From Arthrobacter jiangjiafuii (GTDB lineage Bacteria; Actinomycetota; Actinomycetes; Actinomycetales; Micrococcaceae): a DNA stretch of 64,000 nucleotides. The stretch lies in the NCBI RefSeq assembly GCF_018622995.1, contig NZ_CP076022.1, forward strand, positions 3,162,001 to 3,226,000, written 5' to 3'. Below the pieces are notes generated by a model. That model was given only the letters and a program-made list of their open reading frames with translations, ran no database searches and had not been told where the DNA came from. A program made the translations under genes and the position numbers. Position 1 is the stretch's first letter. Each line of letters starts with the position of its first letter. This document shows positions 39,657 to 48,381 of the stretch, piece by piece.

Positions 39657-41282
39657 TTAGCGTGCGCGGCGTTCGTTCGAAGCCGGAGCAGTGGCGCGGC
39701 GGGGACCGGCGCCGCGGGCGGGACGGCCTGCACCGGACGGTGCCTGGCTGCGGCCACCCGCTGCGGGACGGCCGCCGCCGGCGGGAGCCACGTCAGAGGC
39801 GCGCTGGCCCGTGGCCGGACGGCGGTTGCGGCCGGAAGCCGTGGACGCAGCAGCTGCGCCCCGGCGTCCGTCCTGCGAACGTGCAGCACGGGGTGCATCG
39901 GGCGTGAAGTCGTTGCGGTCACGCTCGCTGCGCTCCGGACGGTCGGCCGACACGCGTCCGCGTCCGCCTGCTCCGCCGCGGCCACCGGCACGGGGTGCGG
40001 TGGTGGAGCGGGCGGCGCGCTTGCGCTGGGCATTGGCGCCGGTGGACCGGCCGCCGCCCTGCTGAGGAGACTTGGACGCGAGCTGGGCGGCGCGCACATG
40101 CGGCTCCACAGCAGCGGCGCGGTCGCCGATCAGCTTGGCGATGGACGGAGAATTGTGCGAAACCTTCTCGATTGAAACGTCCACGCCGGCAGCCTTCATC
40201 AGCTTGGAAACTTCGCTCTTCTGCTCCGGAAGGGTCAGCGTGACAACGGTTCCGCTGGAACCGGCACGGGCCGTACGGCCGGAACGGTGCAGGTATGCCT
40301 TGTGCTCCGTGGGCGGATCGATGTGGACAACCAGCTCAACGTCGTCCACGTGCACGCCGCGGGCGGCGACGTCGGTGGCAACGAGGACGCGGACGTCGCC
40401 GGAGGAGAACTCCGCCAGGTTCCGGTCGCGGGCGTTCTGCGAGAGGTTACCGTGCAGGTCAACGGTGGGGATGCCGCTGTCCGTCAGGAACTTGGCCATC
40501 TTCCGTGCGTGGTGCTTGGTGCGCATGAACATGATGCGGCGGCCCTGGCCCGAGGCCAGTTCCTTGACGAGCAGCTTCTTTGCCGTCTGGTCCTGGACCA
40601 GCAGCACGTGGTGCTCCATGGTGGACACCGCTGCCTGCGGCTCATCCACCGAATGCGTCAGGGGGTTGGACAGGTAGCGGCGGACAAGCTTGTCCACGCC
40701 GTTGTCCAGTGTTGCGGAGAACAGCATGCGCTGTCCCTTTTCGGGAGTGCGGTCCAGCAGGCGCTGCACTACCGGGAGGAACCCGAGATCAGCCATGTGG
40801 TCGGCTTCATCGAGCACAGTGATTTCAATGGATTCCAGGCTGATGACCTTCTGCTTCATGAGGTCTTCAAGCCGGCCGGGGCAGGCAATAACAATGTCAA
40901 CGCCGGCCTTGAGGGCCTTTTCCTGGCGCTGCTGCGAAACACCGCCATAGATAACGGTGGTGGTCAGGCCCATTTCCTTGGCGAGCGGCTCAATCACGTT
41001 GTTGATCTGCGTGGCGAGCTCGCGGGTCGGTGCAAGCACCAGGCCCAGCGGGCGGTTGGGCTTGCGGCGGTAGGCGGCTTCCGCTTCGGCCAGCCGGGCG
41101 ACCAGCGGCAGTGAGAAAGCGAGGGTCTTGCCCGAGCCGGTGCGGCCCCGGCCCAGTACATCGCGGCCCTTGAGGGTATCGGGAAGGGTTTCAACCTGAA
41201 TCGGGAATGCTTCGTCAATTCCGGAAGCGGAGAGGGATGAAACGAGGACCTTGGGTACACCAAGGGCAGCAAAAGTAGTCAT
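39657..41282 (-). CDS. DEAD-box RNA helicase
   Basis: 541 residues. The helicase core (1-370) shows the Q motif region FPIQVETLP, motif I GRTGSGKT, PTRELA, the DEAD box in VLDEADHMADLG, SAT, and motif VI HRSGRTARAG. After about residue 395 comes a basic Gly/Arg/Ala-rich tail (GGRGGAGGRGR) that probably binds RNA. Likely roles are ribosome assembly or mRNA turnover; the subgroup cannot be fixed. A 333-base region upstream holds no gene and could be a long 5' UTR, as in cold-responsive helicase genes. Confidence 0.94.
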   Translation of the reverse strand: MTTFAALGVPKVLVSSLSASGIDEAFPIQVETLPDTLKGRDVLGRGRTGSGKTLAFSLPLVARLAEAEAAYRRKPNRPLGLVLAPTRELATQINNVIEPLAKEMGLTTTVIYGGVSQQRQEKALKAGVDIVIACPGRLEDLMKQKVISLESIEITVLDEADHMADLGFLPVVQRLLDRTPEKGQRMLFSATLDNGVDKLVRRYLSNPLTHSVDEPQAAVSTMEHHVLLVQDQTAKKLLVKELASGQGRRIMFMRTKHHARKMAKFLTDSGIPTVDLHGNLSQNARDRNLAEFSSGDVRVLVATDVAARGVHVDDVELVVHIDPPTEHKAYLHRSGRTARAGSSGTVVTLTLPEQKSEVSKLMKAAGVDVSIEKVSHNSPSIAKLIGDRAAAVEPHVRAAQLASKSPQQGGGRSTGANAQRKRAARSTTAPRAGGRGGAGGRGRVSADRPERSERDRNDFTPDAPRAARSQDGRRGAAAASTASGRNRRPATGQRASDVAPAGGGRPAAGGRSQAPSGAGRPARGAGPRRATAPASNERRAR

Positions 41283-41615
41283 TTAAAGACAGGCAACTTT
41301 CGGTAAACGGCCCCCAAAACCGTATGGCGACGGGGGTTCGCCGAAGAAAAGTCAGACAGTGTCCAGGGCTTGGCCGGATAAGGGCCAGCGGGACAAAAGA
41401 AAGCGTTCATCGACGCAGGTTGTGCTGCTTACACACGCGGCTTTGAGGCGCGGCAGACACAACAACTTCGTCCAGTTTACCGGTTTACCCCCAGTTTCCT
41501 AATCGGCGGCCGGCACCCGGCCCGGGACGGCCCCGCCGGGCCGGGTTCACGGGCCGGGTTCACGGGCCCGTGGAGGCCTGCAATCCGGGTCCGGCGGCAG
41601 CCGATAGCATTAACA
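41283..41615. other. 333-base gap between divergent DEAD-box and trmB genes
   Basis: No credible coding region. It holds the trmB promoter at the right end and, near 41420-41465, an imperfect inverted repeat of the form GTTGTGCTGC...GCAGACACAAC that could fold in the helicase mRNA leader. Nothing else is recognised. Confidence 0.5.
41605..41610 (+). promoter_or_regulatory. -10 hexamer TAGCAT for a leaderless trmB transcript
   Basis: It ends six bases before a GTG at 41616, which is directly followed by ATG. No ribosome site is visible. Confidence 0.58.
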
Positions 41616-42512
41616 GTGATGACTACTGAACCAGCCCTGCCCGACGCCGGCTCCCTGAACTCCCCCGAACCTGATCCGGGGCCAGGGACGGCCTCGGCCA
41701 CCCAGGAGACCGTGGAGACTGCGCACTTCCGGTCGCCGGTCTCGTTTGTCCGCCGCGGCTCCCGCCTGCAGGGCCGCCGCCAGCAGGCCTGGGACGAGCT
41801 CGCAGAGCGCTTCGTCATTGACGTTCCGCGCGCAGAGGCCGATACCTCGGTGGATCCGGACTACGTGTTCGACGCCGCTGCCGAGTTTGGCCGCACGGCT
41901 CCCCTGGTCGTGGAAATCGGCTCGGGTCTTGGCGAAGCTGTCACGCACGCTGCGGAGCTGAACCCGGACACTAACTACCTCGCCGTCGAGGTGTACCTGC
42001 CCGGACTCGCCCAGACCCTGCAGCGCATCGGGCAGAAGGAACTGACCAACGTCCGCGTCGTGCAGGCCAATGCCCCCGAAGTACTGACCACCATGCTGCC
42101 CGCCGGCTCTGTGGACGAGGTCTGGGTCTTCTTCCCCGACCCGTGGCACAAGACCCGCCACCACAAGCGCCGCATGGTCAAGGACGAGTTCGCTGAACTG
42201 GTGGCCCGCGTGCTGGTGCCCGGCGGCATCTGGCGCCTGGCCACCGACTGGTCGGACTACGCGGTGCAGATGCGCGAGGTCCTGGACGCCTCCGCCCGGT
42301 TCGTGAACCTGCACGACGGCGAGCGCGCCGGCGATGACTCCCCGCTGACCCGGGTGAACCGGGAGGGGCTGGAAAATAAGGCTCCGATCAACGACGTCGA
42401 CACCCGCGGCGGCTGGGCACCGCGCTTCGAGGGCCGCACCCTGACCAGCTTCGAGAACAAGGCCCACCAAGCCGGCCGCCTCATCTTCGATCTCACCTAC
42501 CGCAAGGCCTGA
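41616..42512 (+). CDS. trmB: tRNA (guanine-N7-)-methyltransferase
   Basis: 298 residues from the GTG at 41616 (ATG at 41619 is the next codon). Methylates G46 of tRNAs using SAM. Visible are the SAM site VVEIGSGLGEAV, the acidic LAVEVYLPGLA, and the TrmB hallmark VWVFFPDPWHKTRHHKRR, followed by LATDWSDYA. The N-terminal 45 residues are a variable, Pro-rich leader, usual in actinobacteria. The NYN-domain gene starts seven bases after its stop, so they are probably one transcript. Confidence 0.96.
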   Translation: MMTTEPALPDAGSLNSPEPDPGPGTASATQETVETAHFRSPVSFVRRGSRLQGRRQQAWDELAERFVIDVPRAEADTSVDPDYVFDAAAEFGRTAPLVVEIGSGLGEAVTHAAELNPDTNYLAVEVYLPGLAQTLQRIGQKELTNVRVVQANAPEVLTTMLPAGSVDEVWVFFPDPWHKTRHHKRRMVKDEFAELVARVLVPGGIWRLATDWSDYAVQMREVLDASARFVNLHDGERAGDDSPLTRVNREGLENKAPINDVDTRGGWAPRFEGRTLTSFENKAHQAGRLIFDLTYRKA

Positions 42513-42518
42513 TTTCCC

Positions 42519-43541
42519 ATGACTGAACCCAACGATGCCCGCGTCGGCCTCTACATCGACTTCGACAACATTGTCATCTCGCGCTACCAGCAGCTGCACG
42601 GCCGCAATGCCTTCCAGCGCGACGGCATCCGCAATTTCGACCGGTTGAACCGCGACGCCGATCCCGAGGTCGCCGCCCGGCTCACCGCAGCCACCGTTGA
42701 TTTCAACGCCATCATCGACTTCGCCGCCTCCTTTGGAACACTGGTCGTCAACCGCGCCTACGCCGACTGGTCGGTGCCGGTCAACGCCAGCTACCAGCGC
42801 CAGCTGATGTCGCGTGCCGTGGACCTCACCCAGCTGTTCACCACGACCACCCGGGGAACGAAGAACGGGGCGGATATCCGCCTGGCCGTCGACGTGGTCG
42901 AAGACCTCTTCCGGCTGCCGGACCTCACCCACGTCATCATCGTGGCCGGGGACTCCGACTACATTGCCCTGGCGCAGAAGTCGAAGCGGCTCGGCCGCTT
43001 CGTGGTGGGCATCGGTGTTGCAGGCTCGACCAGCACCTCGCTCGCAGCAGCGTGCGACGAGTTCGAGGACTACGACTCGCTGCCCGGGATCGACACCGCC
43101 GTCGCGGCGGCCGCAGCGGCTGACCGCCCCCGATCCGGCCGGAAGGCACCGGAACCGGTAGAGGTCGAAGCGCAGCCCGAGCCGGCCTCCGGCAAGGCCC
43201 GCCAGCTCACCACCGTCCCCATGTTCTCGCACACCGCTGACACCGCGTTCGACGAGCCGGAGCCCGCGGAGGACATCGACCCGCAGACCCTGGCCACGGA
43301 ACTGCTTATGCGCGCACTGCAGATCGGCCATGCCAAGGGCGACGCCGACGAGTGGCTCAACACGGGCACCATCAAGAACCAGATGCGCCGGATGGACCCC
43401 TCCTTTAACGAGAAGCCGCTCGGCTTCCGGTCCTTCACCGATTTCCTTTCCTCGCACAGCGATCTGGTCGAACTGGACGAGGACGGCCCGCAGCGCCTCA
43501 TCCGCCTGCGGCCGGAGGCAAAGGCCGACGGCCGGCGCTGA
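42519..43541 (+). CDS. NYN-domain putative ribonuclease with C-terminal LOTUS/OST-HTH domain
   Basis: 340 residues. The NYN (PIN-like, LabA/DUF88) nuclease domain covers about 1-185, with the conserved acids in GLYIDFDNIV, NGADIRLAVDVVEDL and VIIVAGDSDYIAL. A linker of about 65 residues follows. The C-terminal 85 residues (TLATELLMRALQIG, NTGTIKNQMRRMDPSF, LGFRSFTDFLSSH) form an OST-HTH/LOTUS RNA-binding domain. Likely RNA processing or decay. Coupling to trmB suggests a tRNA link, but that is inference. Confidence 0.9.
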   Translation: MTEPNDARVGLYIDFDNIVISRYQQLHGRNAFQRDGIRNFDRLNRDADPEVAARLTAATVDFNAIIDFAASFGTLVVNRAYADWSVPVNASYQRQLMSRAVDLTQLFTTTTRGTKNGADIRLAVDVVEDLFRLPDLTHVIIVAGDSDYIALAQKSKRLGRFVVGIGVAGSTSTSLAAACDEFEDYDSLPGIDTAVAAAAAADRPRSGRKAPEPVEVEAQPEPASGKARQLTTVPMFSHTADTAFDEPEPAEDIDPQTLATELLMRALQIGHAKGDADEWLNTGTIKNQMRRMDPSFNEKPLGFRSFTDFLSSHSDLVELDEDGPQRLIRLRPEAKADGRR

Positions 43542-43544
43542 ATC

Positions 43545-44174
43545 ATGGAACATACAACACCCGGACAGGACGCATCCGGCATCGACTGGGATCAGCGCTA
43601 CGCCGAAATGGACAAGCTGTGGAGCGGGCAGCCCAATGGCGCGCTGGTTCACGAGGTCAGCGGCCTGGTGCCCGGGCGGGTGCTGGACGTCGGCTGCGGG
43701 GAAGGCGCCGACGCGCTGTGGTTGGCCGAACAGGGCTGGGATGTCACGGCACTGGACGTGTCAAGGGTGGCCCTGGACCGTGCCGTCCGGGAGGCCGATC
43801 GCCGCGGGCTGAAGGTGGCGTGGCTGCACGCCGGCCTGGTCGAGGCGGCGCTCCCGGAGGCCTCCTTCGACCTGGTGTCGGCGCAGTACCCCGCTCTGCC
43901 TGCCACGGCGGACAAGGCTGCCGAGCGTGCGCTGCTGGGCGCCGTCGCACCCGGCGGTGTGCTGCTCATCGTGCACCACCTCCCGCCCACCCCTGAGGAA
44001 GCCCGGGCACGCGGCTTTGATCCTGCCGACTACGTCAGCGTGGCGGATGTGGCCGCCCTGCTCGATGACAACTGGGAGATCGAGGTGGATGAGATCCGAC
44101 CCCGGCACGTAACCACCGGAGCCGGCGCCCATCACACCGAGGATGTCGTGGTGCGGGCCCGCCGCCTGCGCTGA
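43545..44174 (+). CDS. Class I SAM-dependent methyltransferase
   Basis: 209 residues, starting three bases after the NYN gene stop. Opens with IDWDQRYAEMDKLWSGQPN, typical of thiopurine S-methyltransferase-like / TehB-like proteins, then the SAM motif GRVLDVGCGEGADALWLA and DVTALDVSRVAL. Substrate unknown; small-molecule detoxification is common in this group. The ending DEIRPRHVTTGAGAHHTEDVV is shared by actinobacterial relatives. Confidence 0.88.
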   Translation: MEHTTPGQDASGIDWDQRYAEMDKLWSGQPNGALVHEVSGLVPGRVLDVGCGEGADALWLAEQGWDVTALDVSRVALDRAVREADRRGLKVAWLHAGLVEAALPEASFDLVSAQYPALPATADKAAERALLGAVAPGGVLLIVHHLPPTPEEARARGFDPADYVSVADVAALLDDNWEIEVDEIRPRHVTTGAGAHHTEDVVVRARRLR

Positions 44175-44287
44175 GGCGGCCCCGGGCTTGGGGCTGCGAG
44201 CACCGGGCAACCGGCGCCGGAAGCCTTGACAGGCCCGAGGGCCGGTAGCCAGCATGGAGCCAATCGCCCGGCGAAAAGGAGCGCTCC

Positions 44288-44911
44288 ATGCCCGGCCGTA
44301 TCTGCATTGATCTTTTCATTACGCTCGACGGCGTCGCCCAGGCCCCCGGTGGACCCGGGGAAGACCCCGACGGCGGCTTCAGGTTTGGCGGCTGGCAGGC
44401 CCCCCTGTTGGATGAGGCCGCCGGAGCGCAGGTCGACGAGGGCATTCAGGCCATGGACGCCCTGCTGCTGGGACGGCGGACCTACGACATTTTTGCCGCC
44501 TACTGGCCGTATCAGCTCGACTCTGAGGACGCCGGTATTGCCCGCAAGTTCGACGCCATTCCGAAGTATGTGGCATCCCGGGGCGCCCCGGACCTTGGCT
44601 GGCGCGGCTCCCATCTGTTGGGCGCCGACCTTGCGGCGGAGCTGCAGGCCCTGCGCGGGCGGCATCAGGAAATCCACGTGATCGGCAGCATCGACTTTGC
44701 CCGCACGCTCTTCGCAGAGGGCCTGTTCGACCAGTTGAACCTGTGGGTGCATCCGATCGTGGTGGGGCCGGGCAAGCGGCTCTTCCCCGACGACGGACCA
44801 CCTGCGGCACTGGAGCTGGTCTCCGCAGAGCCGGCCACGGAAATGGGCACCGTTCTCCTTCGTTACCGCCCGACCGGTGCCGTTCCGGCAACGGGAGACA
44901 TGGCGTCCTGA
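44288..44911 (+). CDS. Dihydrofolate-reductase-like protein (RibD C-terminal domain)
   Basis: 207 residues with an AAGGAG ribosome site. Segments ICIDLFITLDGVAQAPG, MDALLLGRRTYDIFAAYW and EIHVIGSIDFARTLFAEGLFDQLNLWVHPIVVGPGKRLF (given here as IHVIGSIDFART and LNLWVHPIVVG) match the RibD-C/DHFR fold that binds NADPH. Stand-alone members are reductases of uncertain substrate; some substitute for FolA. It ends two bases before the ABC ATPase start, but the functional link is unclear. Confidence 0.87.
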   Translation: MPGRICIDLFITLDGVAQAPGGPGEDPDGGFRFGGWQAPLLDEAAGAQVDEGIQAMDALLLGRRTYDIFAAYWPYQLDSEDAGIARKFDAIPKYVASRGAPDLGWRGSHLLGADLAAELQALRGRHQEIHVIGSIDFARTLFAEGLFDQLNLWVHPIVVGPGKRLFPDDGPPAALELVSAEPATEMGTVLLRYRPTGAVPATGDMAS

Positions 44912-44913
44912 CT

Positions 44914-45840
44914 GTGCCCGTCCTGGCAGCAACACGGTCGGTGACCAAAAGCTACGCCGGCAAACCCGCCCTTAACCCGGTCACCCTGGACATCCGGGCC
45001 GGCGAAGCCCTCGGCCTGCTCGGTCCGAACGGCGCCGGAAAATCCACCCTGCTCAACCTGCTGTGCGGGCTCCGCACCCCCGATTCCGGAACAGTGGAAT
45101 TATTTGGCCGCAGTCCGCGTGACCCGTTGGCCAGGCGGCAGCTCGGAACCACCCCGCAGGCGACGTCGCTGCCGCCCACCCTGCGGGTCCGCGAGACCGT
45201 GGACTTCGTCGCCGCGCACTACGCCGAGCCCGTTCCGACCCCCGAGCTGCTGGCGGACTTCGGACTCTCGGACATCGCCGCCAAACAGTGCGGCGGGCTC
45301 TCCGGCGGGCAGCAGCGCCGGCTCATGGTGGCACTGGCACTGGTGGGAAACCCGCGGCTGGTCATCCTCGACGAGCCCACCACGGGGCTCGATGTCCAGG
45401 CGCGCGAGAATCTGTGGGAACGGCTCGGCGAATACCGCAGGGCGGGCGGCACGCTGCTCATCACCAGCCACTACCTCGAGGAAATCCAGACCCTGTCAGG
45501 GCGGGTCGTGGTGCTGAACAACGGGTCCGTCGTCGCCGACGGCACGGTGGATGAAATCCGCAGCCATGTATCGGTCAGCAAGGTCTCGTTCCACACCACG
45601 CTGCCGCCGTCGGCCTTCGCCTCGCTGCCCGAAAGCGCGGGCGTCGCCACCGGTCCGGACAATGCCGTGACCGTGTTGAGCCGGGATGCCGACGAAACTG
45701 TGCGCCGGCTGGTCCGCGACAATTTTCCCTTTTCCCGCTTGGAGGTCCACACCGCGAGCCTGGAGGAAGCCTTCCTGGCACTGACCCACCGCCAGACCCC
45801 GGTTCCGGAAGCCGCACACGCCCGAGAGGAACAGCCATGA
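44914..45840 (+). CDS. ABC transporter ATP-binding protein (ABC-2 type exporter)
   Basis: 308 residues from a GTG at 44914. Walker A LLGPNGAGKSTLL, signature LSGGQQRRLMVALAL, Walker B LVILDEPTTGLD and the switch His in LLITSHYLEE. The C-terminal 80 residues (VSKVSFHTTLPPSAF onward) are the DUF4162-like domain of drug-type exporters. Pairs with the permease gene that overlaps it by four bases. Substrate unknown; similar pairs export drugs, antibiotics or lipids. Confidence 0.93.
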   Translation: MPVLAATRSVTKSYAGKPALNPVTLDIRAGEALGLLGPNGAGKSTLLNLLCGLRTPDSGTVELFGRSPRDPLARRQLGTTPQATSLPPTLRVRETVDFVAAHYAEPVPTPELLADFGLSDIAAKQCGGLSGGQQRRLMVALALVGNPRLVILDEPTTGLDVQARENLWERLGEYRRAGGTLLITSHYLEEIQTLSGRVVVLNNGSVVADGTVDEIRSHVSVSKVSFHTTLPPSAFASLPESAGVATGPDNAVTVLSRDADETVRRLVRDNFPFSRLEVHTASLEEAFLALTHRQTPVPEAAHAREEQP

Positions 45841-46631
45841 CGGTCCCGGCCGCAGTACCATCCCAAACCTCCCTGGTCCGCGCCCATACCAAGGCCCAGA
45901 TCCTGGAACAGCTGCGGATTCCCATCTCGGTGATTTCCTCCACGGTGTTCCCCACCCTGGCACTGGTGTTTTTCGTGCTGCCGCAGGAGGCCCTCACCTC
46001 AAATCCCGTAGCCTCGCTGATCGCGGTTGCCCAGCTGGCGCTGTTCGGGGTGATGAGCTCGTTCCTGTTCAACTACGGCATCGGCGTGGCCGAGGAACGG
46101 GCAAACCCGTGGAACAGCTACGTGCGCACGCTGCCCGTGGGCGCGTTGCCTCCCACTGCGGCCCGGGCGCTGACGGCGATGATGTTCGCATTCTTCGCCC
46201 TGGTTCCGGTGGTGCTGGTGGGCCTGTTCACAACAGCAGCGGGCGGGGCCTTCACCACCGGCCTGGTGGCCTGGTGGCGGATACCGGCGGCGGTGCTCGT
46301 GTGGCTGCTCTGCGGGCTGCCGTTCCTGTTCCTGGGCCTGCTGATCGGCTACCTGTGCACGCCCAAGGTTGCCATTGCCGTGACCCAGGTGGTGTTCTTT
46401 CCGCTGGCGTTTGCGGGCGGCCTGATGCTGCCGCCGGATCTGTTCAGTCCGGGGCTGAATACGTTCTCGCTGTTCCTGCCCACGCGGGCTGCCCGTGATA
46501 TTTCGGTGGCTGTTTTCTCCGGCCAGCCCCTCGGTGCGGCTGCGCTGCCGTGTCTGCTGGCCTGGATGCTGGTCTTGGGATCGCTGGCTGTGTGGGCCAA
46601 CCGCAGGGACCAGGGGCGCCGGTTCCGCTAG
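45837..46631 (+). CDS. ABC-2 type permease
   Basis: 264 residues with six hydrophobic helices and the ABC-2 pattern IGYLCTPKVAIAVTQVVFFPLAFAGG (here split as IGYLCTPKVAIAVTQ and VFFPLAFAGG), MLPPDLF. ATGA overlap with the ATPase couples the two. It converges on hspR with 34 bases between the stops. Confidence 0.92.
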   Translation: MTVPAAVPSQTSLVRAHTKAQILEQLRIPISVISSTVFPTLALVFFVLPQEALTSNPVASLIAVAQLALFGVMSSFLFNYGIGVAEERANPWNSYVRTLPVGALPPTAARALTAMMFAFFALVPVVLVGLFTTAAGGAFTTGLVAWWRIPAAVLVWLLCGLPFLFLGLLIGYLCTPKVAIAVTQVVFFPLAFAGGLMLPPDLFSPGLNTFSLFLPTRAARDISVAVFSGQPLGAAALPCLLAWMLVLGSLAVWANRRDQGRRFR

Positions 46632-46665
46632 GCGGAGGAAAGGCCAGGCAGGGGCCGGGAAAAAA

Positions 46666-47178
46666 TCAGATGGACTGGATGTAACCGTCGCCGGCATACT
46701 CGCTGGCGTCTTGTTTGCCGGCCGGCAGGGCGCGGAGCCTGCTGCGGCGCTGCACCAGCGAAGCCAGGCTGAGCTGGCCGGCGACCGGCCGCGATGCCGG
46801 TGGCCGCTGCCCGCGGGTCAGGGTGACGACGTCGCCGGCCAGGCCCGCGGCGAACACGCGGCTGCGGTCGGGGGTGCGCTGCTGGATCGAATCCAGCTCG
46901 GCGCTCAGTTCATGGATGCGGCCCTGAAGGCGGGAAACCTGGTTTTCCAGCTGCATGATGCGTTTGATGCCTTCGAGCGAAACACCCTCCTGGGAGAGCC
47001 GCTGGACCTCGCGGAGCATGTCGATGTCGTGCTGCGAGTAGCGCCGCGACCTGCCGGGCGCGCGGCTGGGGCAGACGATGCCGAGCCGGTCATACTGCCG
47101 GAGTGTCTGTGGATGCATGTCAGCCAGCTCAGCGGCAACGGAGATCACAAAGATAGGCGCGTTGACGTCGATGCCCAT
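46666..47178 (-). CDS. hspR: Heat-shock repressor HspR (MerR family)
   Basis: 170 residues from the ATG at 47178, which has GGAGGAA just upstream; a longer in-frame start is less likely. The MerR-type helix-turn-helix FVISVAAELADMHPQTLRQYDRLGIV is followed by RSRRYSQHDIDMLREVQRL and a coiled-coil VSLEGIKRIMQLENQVSRLQ (given as VSLEGIKRIMQL and ENQVSRLQ). HspR represses the dnaK operon and clpB by binding HAIR repeats, with DnaK as co-repressor. HAIR sites are present before both. Last gene of the dnaK-grpE-dnaJ-hspR cluster. Confidence 0.95.
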   Translation of the reverse strand: MGIDVNAPIFVISVAAELADMHPQTLRQYDRLGIVCPSRAPGRSRRYSQHDIDMLREVQRLSQEGVSLEGIKRIMQLENQVSRLQGRIHELSAELDSIQQRTPDRSRVFAAGLAGDVVTLTRGQRPPASRPVAGQLSLASLVQRRSRLRALPAGKQDASEYAGDGYIQSI

Positions 47179-47265
47179 TGTTCCTCCTCTTACTGCTGTT
47201 GACGTAGTAACCATAGCCCGGTTCCGCCCCGGGTTGGCGTGGGGCGGAACCGTGTTTGGATCGGG

Positions 47266-48261
47266 CTAGAGCCGGGCTTTGGCGGCCAGTCCGGCCCGGG
47301 GGTCCTCGCCCTTCGTGGCGTCAGCGAAAGCCTCGACTGCCGCCTTGGCGTCCTTGTTCAGATGTGAGGGAACCGCGACGTCGATGGTGACCAGCAGGTC
47401 GCCCTTGCCCTTGGAGGTCTGCACGCCCCTGCCCTTGACCCTCAGCGTCCGGCCTGACGGCGTCCCGGCAGGTACCTTGAGCCGCACCTTGTCGGCGGTC
47501 AGCGTGGGCACCTCGATGGTGGCGCCCAGCGCGGCCTCCGGGAAGCTCACCGGAACGCGGATGCGGATGTTGTTCTCGTCCCGGACGAAGAAGTCGTGCG
47601 GAGTCACATGCACGGTGACCATCAGGTCCCCGTTGCCGGCGGCCCCCGGGGCGCCCTTGCCGCGGACCCGGATCTTCTGGCCGTCTTTGACGCCGGCGGG
47701 AACGCGGACCTCGACCACTTCGCCGCTGGGTTCACGCAGCCCGATCACGGTGCCGTTGATGGACCCGGCGAAGGAGATGGTGGTGCTGGCGGTCCGGTCC
47801 GCACCCTTCTGGGGCGGGGCCGAGCCGAAACCGCCGCCAAAGCCGCCACCGCCGAACAGGTCGGCGAACTCCGGCGGAATGTTGCCGCCGCCGGTGCCGT
47901 AACTGGTGCGCCGTCCGGGCCGTGCGCCTGCGCCCTGGCCGAACAGCCCGCCGAAGAGATCCTCAAAACCGGCGCCGCCGCCGGGGCCTGCGCCGCCGGG
48001 ACCGCCGGCGGAGAAACGCGCACCGCTGCCCATGGCGCGGATGGCATCGTACTGCTGGCGCTCGTCGGCGTCGGAGAGCACGGAGTACGCCTCGGAGAGG
48101 TCTTTGAACATCCGCTCCGCTGAGGGATCACTCTGGTTCTGGTCCGGATGGTACTTGCGCGCCAGCTTCCGATACGCCTTCTTGATATCGGCTTCCGACG
48201 CGTCCTTGGGGACACCCAGAATCTTGTAGAAATCCTTATCGACCCAATCCTGACTAGCCAA
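47266..48261 (-). CDS. dnaJ: DnaJ-type co-chaperone lacking the zinc finger (CbpA-like)
   Basis: 331 residues from a TTG at 48261. The J domain has the HPD motif in [11 protein letters not shown]; a Gly/Phe-rich linker follows ([17 protein letters not shown]), then the two-part C-terminal substrate-binding domain. There is no CxxCxGxG zinc repeat, so it is type II (CbpA-like) although it sits in the dnaK operon. It stimulates DnaK ATPase. A terminator hairpin lies between grpE and this gene, and a TAAAAT hexamer at 48279-48284 may give it its own promoter. Confidence 0.94.
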   Translation of the reverse strand: MASQDWVDKDFYKILGVPKDASEADIKKAYRKLARKYHPDQNQSDPSAERMFKDLSEAYSVLSDADERQQYDAIRAMGSGARFSAGGPGGAGPGGGAGFEDLFGGLFGQGAGARPGRRTSYGTGGGNIPPEFADLFGGGGFGGGFGSAPPQKGADRTASTTISFAGSINGTVIGLREPSGEVVEVRVPAGVKDGQKIRVRGKGAPGAAGNGDLMVTVHVTPHDFFVRDENNIRIRVPVSFPEAALGATIEVPTLTADKVRLKVPAGTPSGRTLRVKGRGVQTSKGKGDLLVTIDVAVPSHLNKDAKAAVEAFADATKGEDPRAGLAAKARL

Positions 48262-48278
48262 TTGGCGTCCCCTTCCTC

Positions 48279-48284
48279 ATTTTA
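48279..48284 (-). promoter_or_regulatory. Candidate -10 TAAAAT for dnaJ-hspR
   Basis: The hexamer lies 17 bases before the dnaJ start and downstream of the grpE terminator. No good -35 element is visible at standard spacing. Confidence 0.4.
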
Positions 48285-48333
48285 CCGCTCCTGCCCGCAA
48301 CCCGCGGATTACGGACCGGACGTGCACTGCTGG

Positions 48334-48374
48334 AAAAAGAGTGTCCGGGGCCGCCGTTTGACGGTCCCGGACAC
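48334..48374 (-). terminator. Intrinsic terminator between grpE and dnaJ
   Basis: Stem GTGTCCGGG/CCCGGACAC with an inner CCG/CGG pair. On the minus strand the hairpin is followed by TCTTTTTCC. It begins seven bases after the grpE stop. Confidence 0.82.
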
Positions 48375-48381
48375 CCGCTGG

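Noticed and set aside
41610-43652. 680-codon open frame antisense to trmB and the NYN gene
   Set aside because: It spans two real genes and a gap on the other strand and has low-complexity composition.
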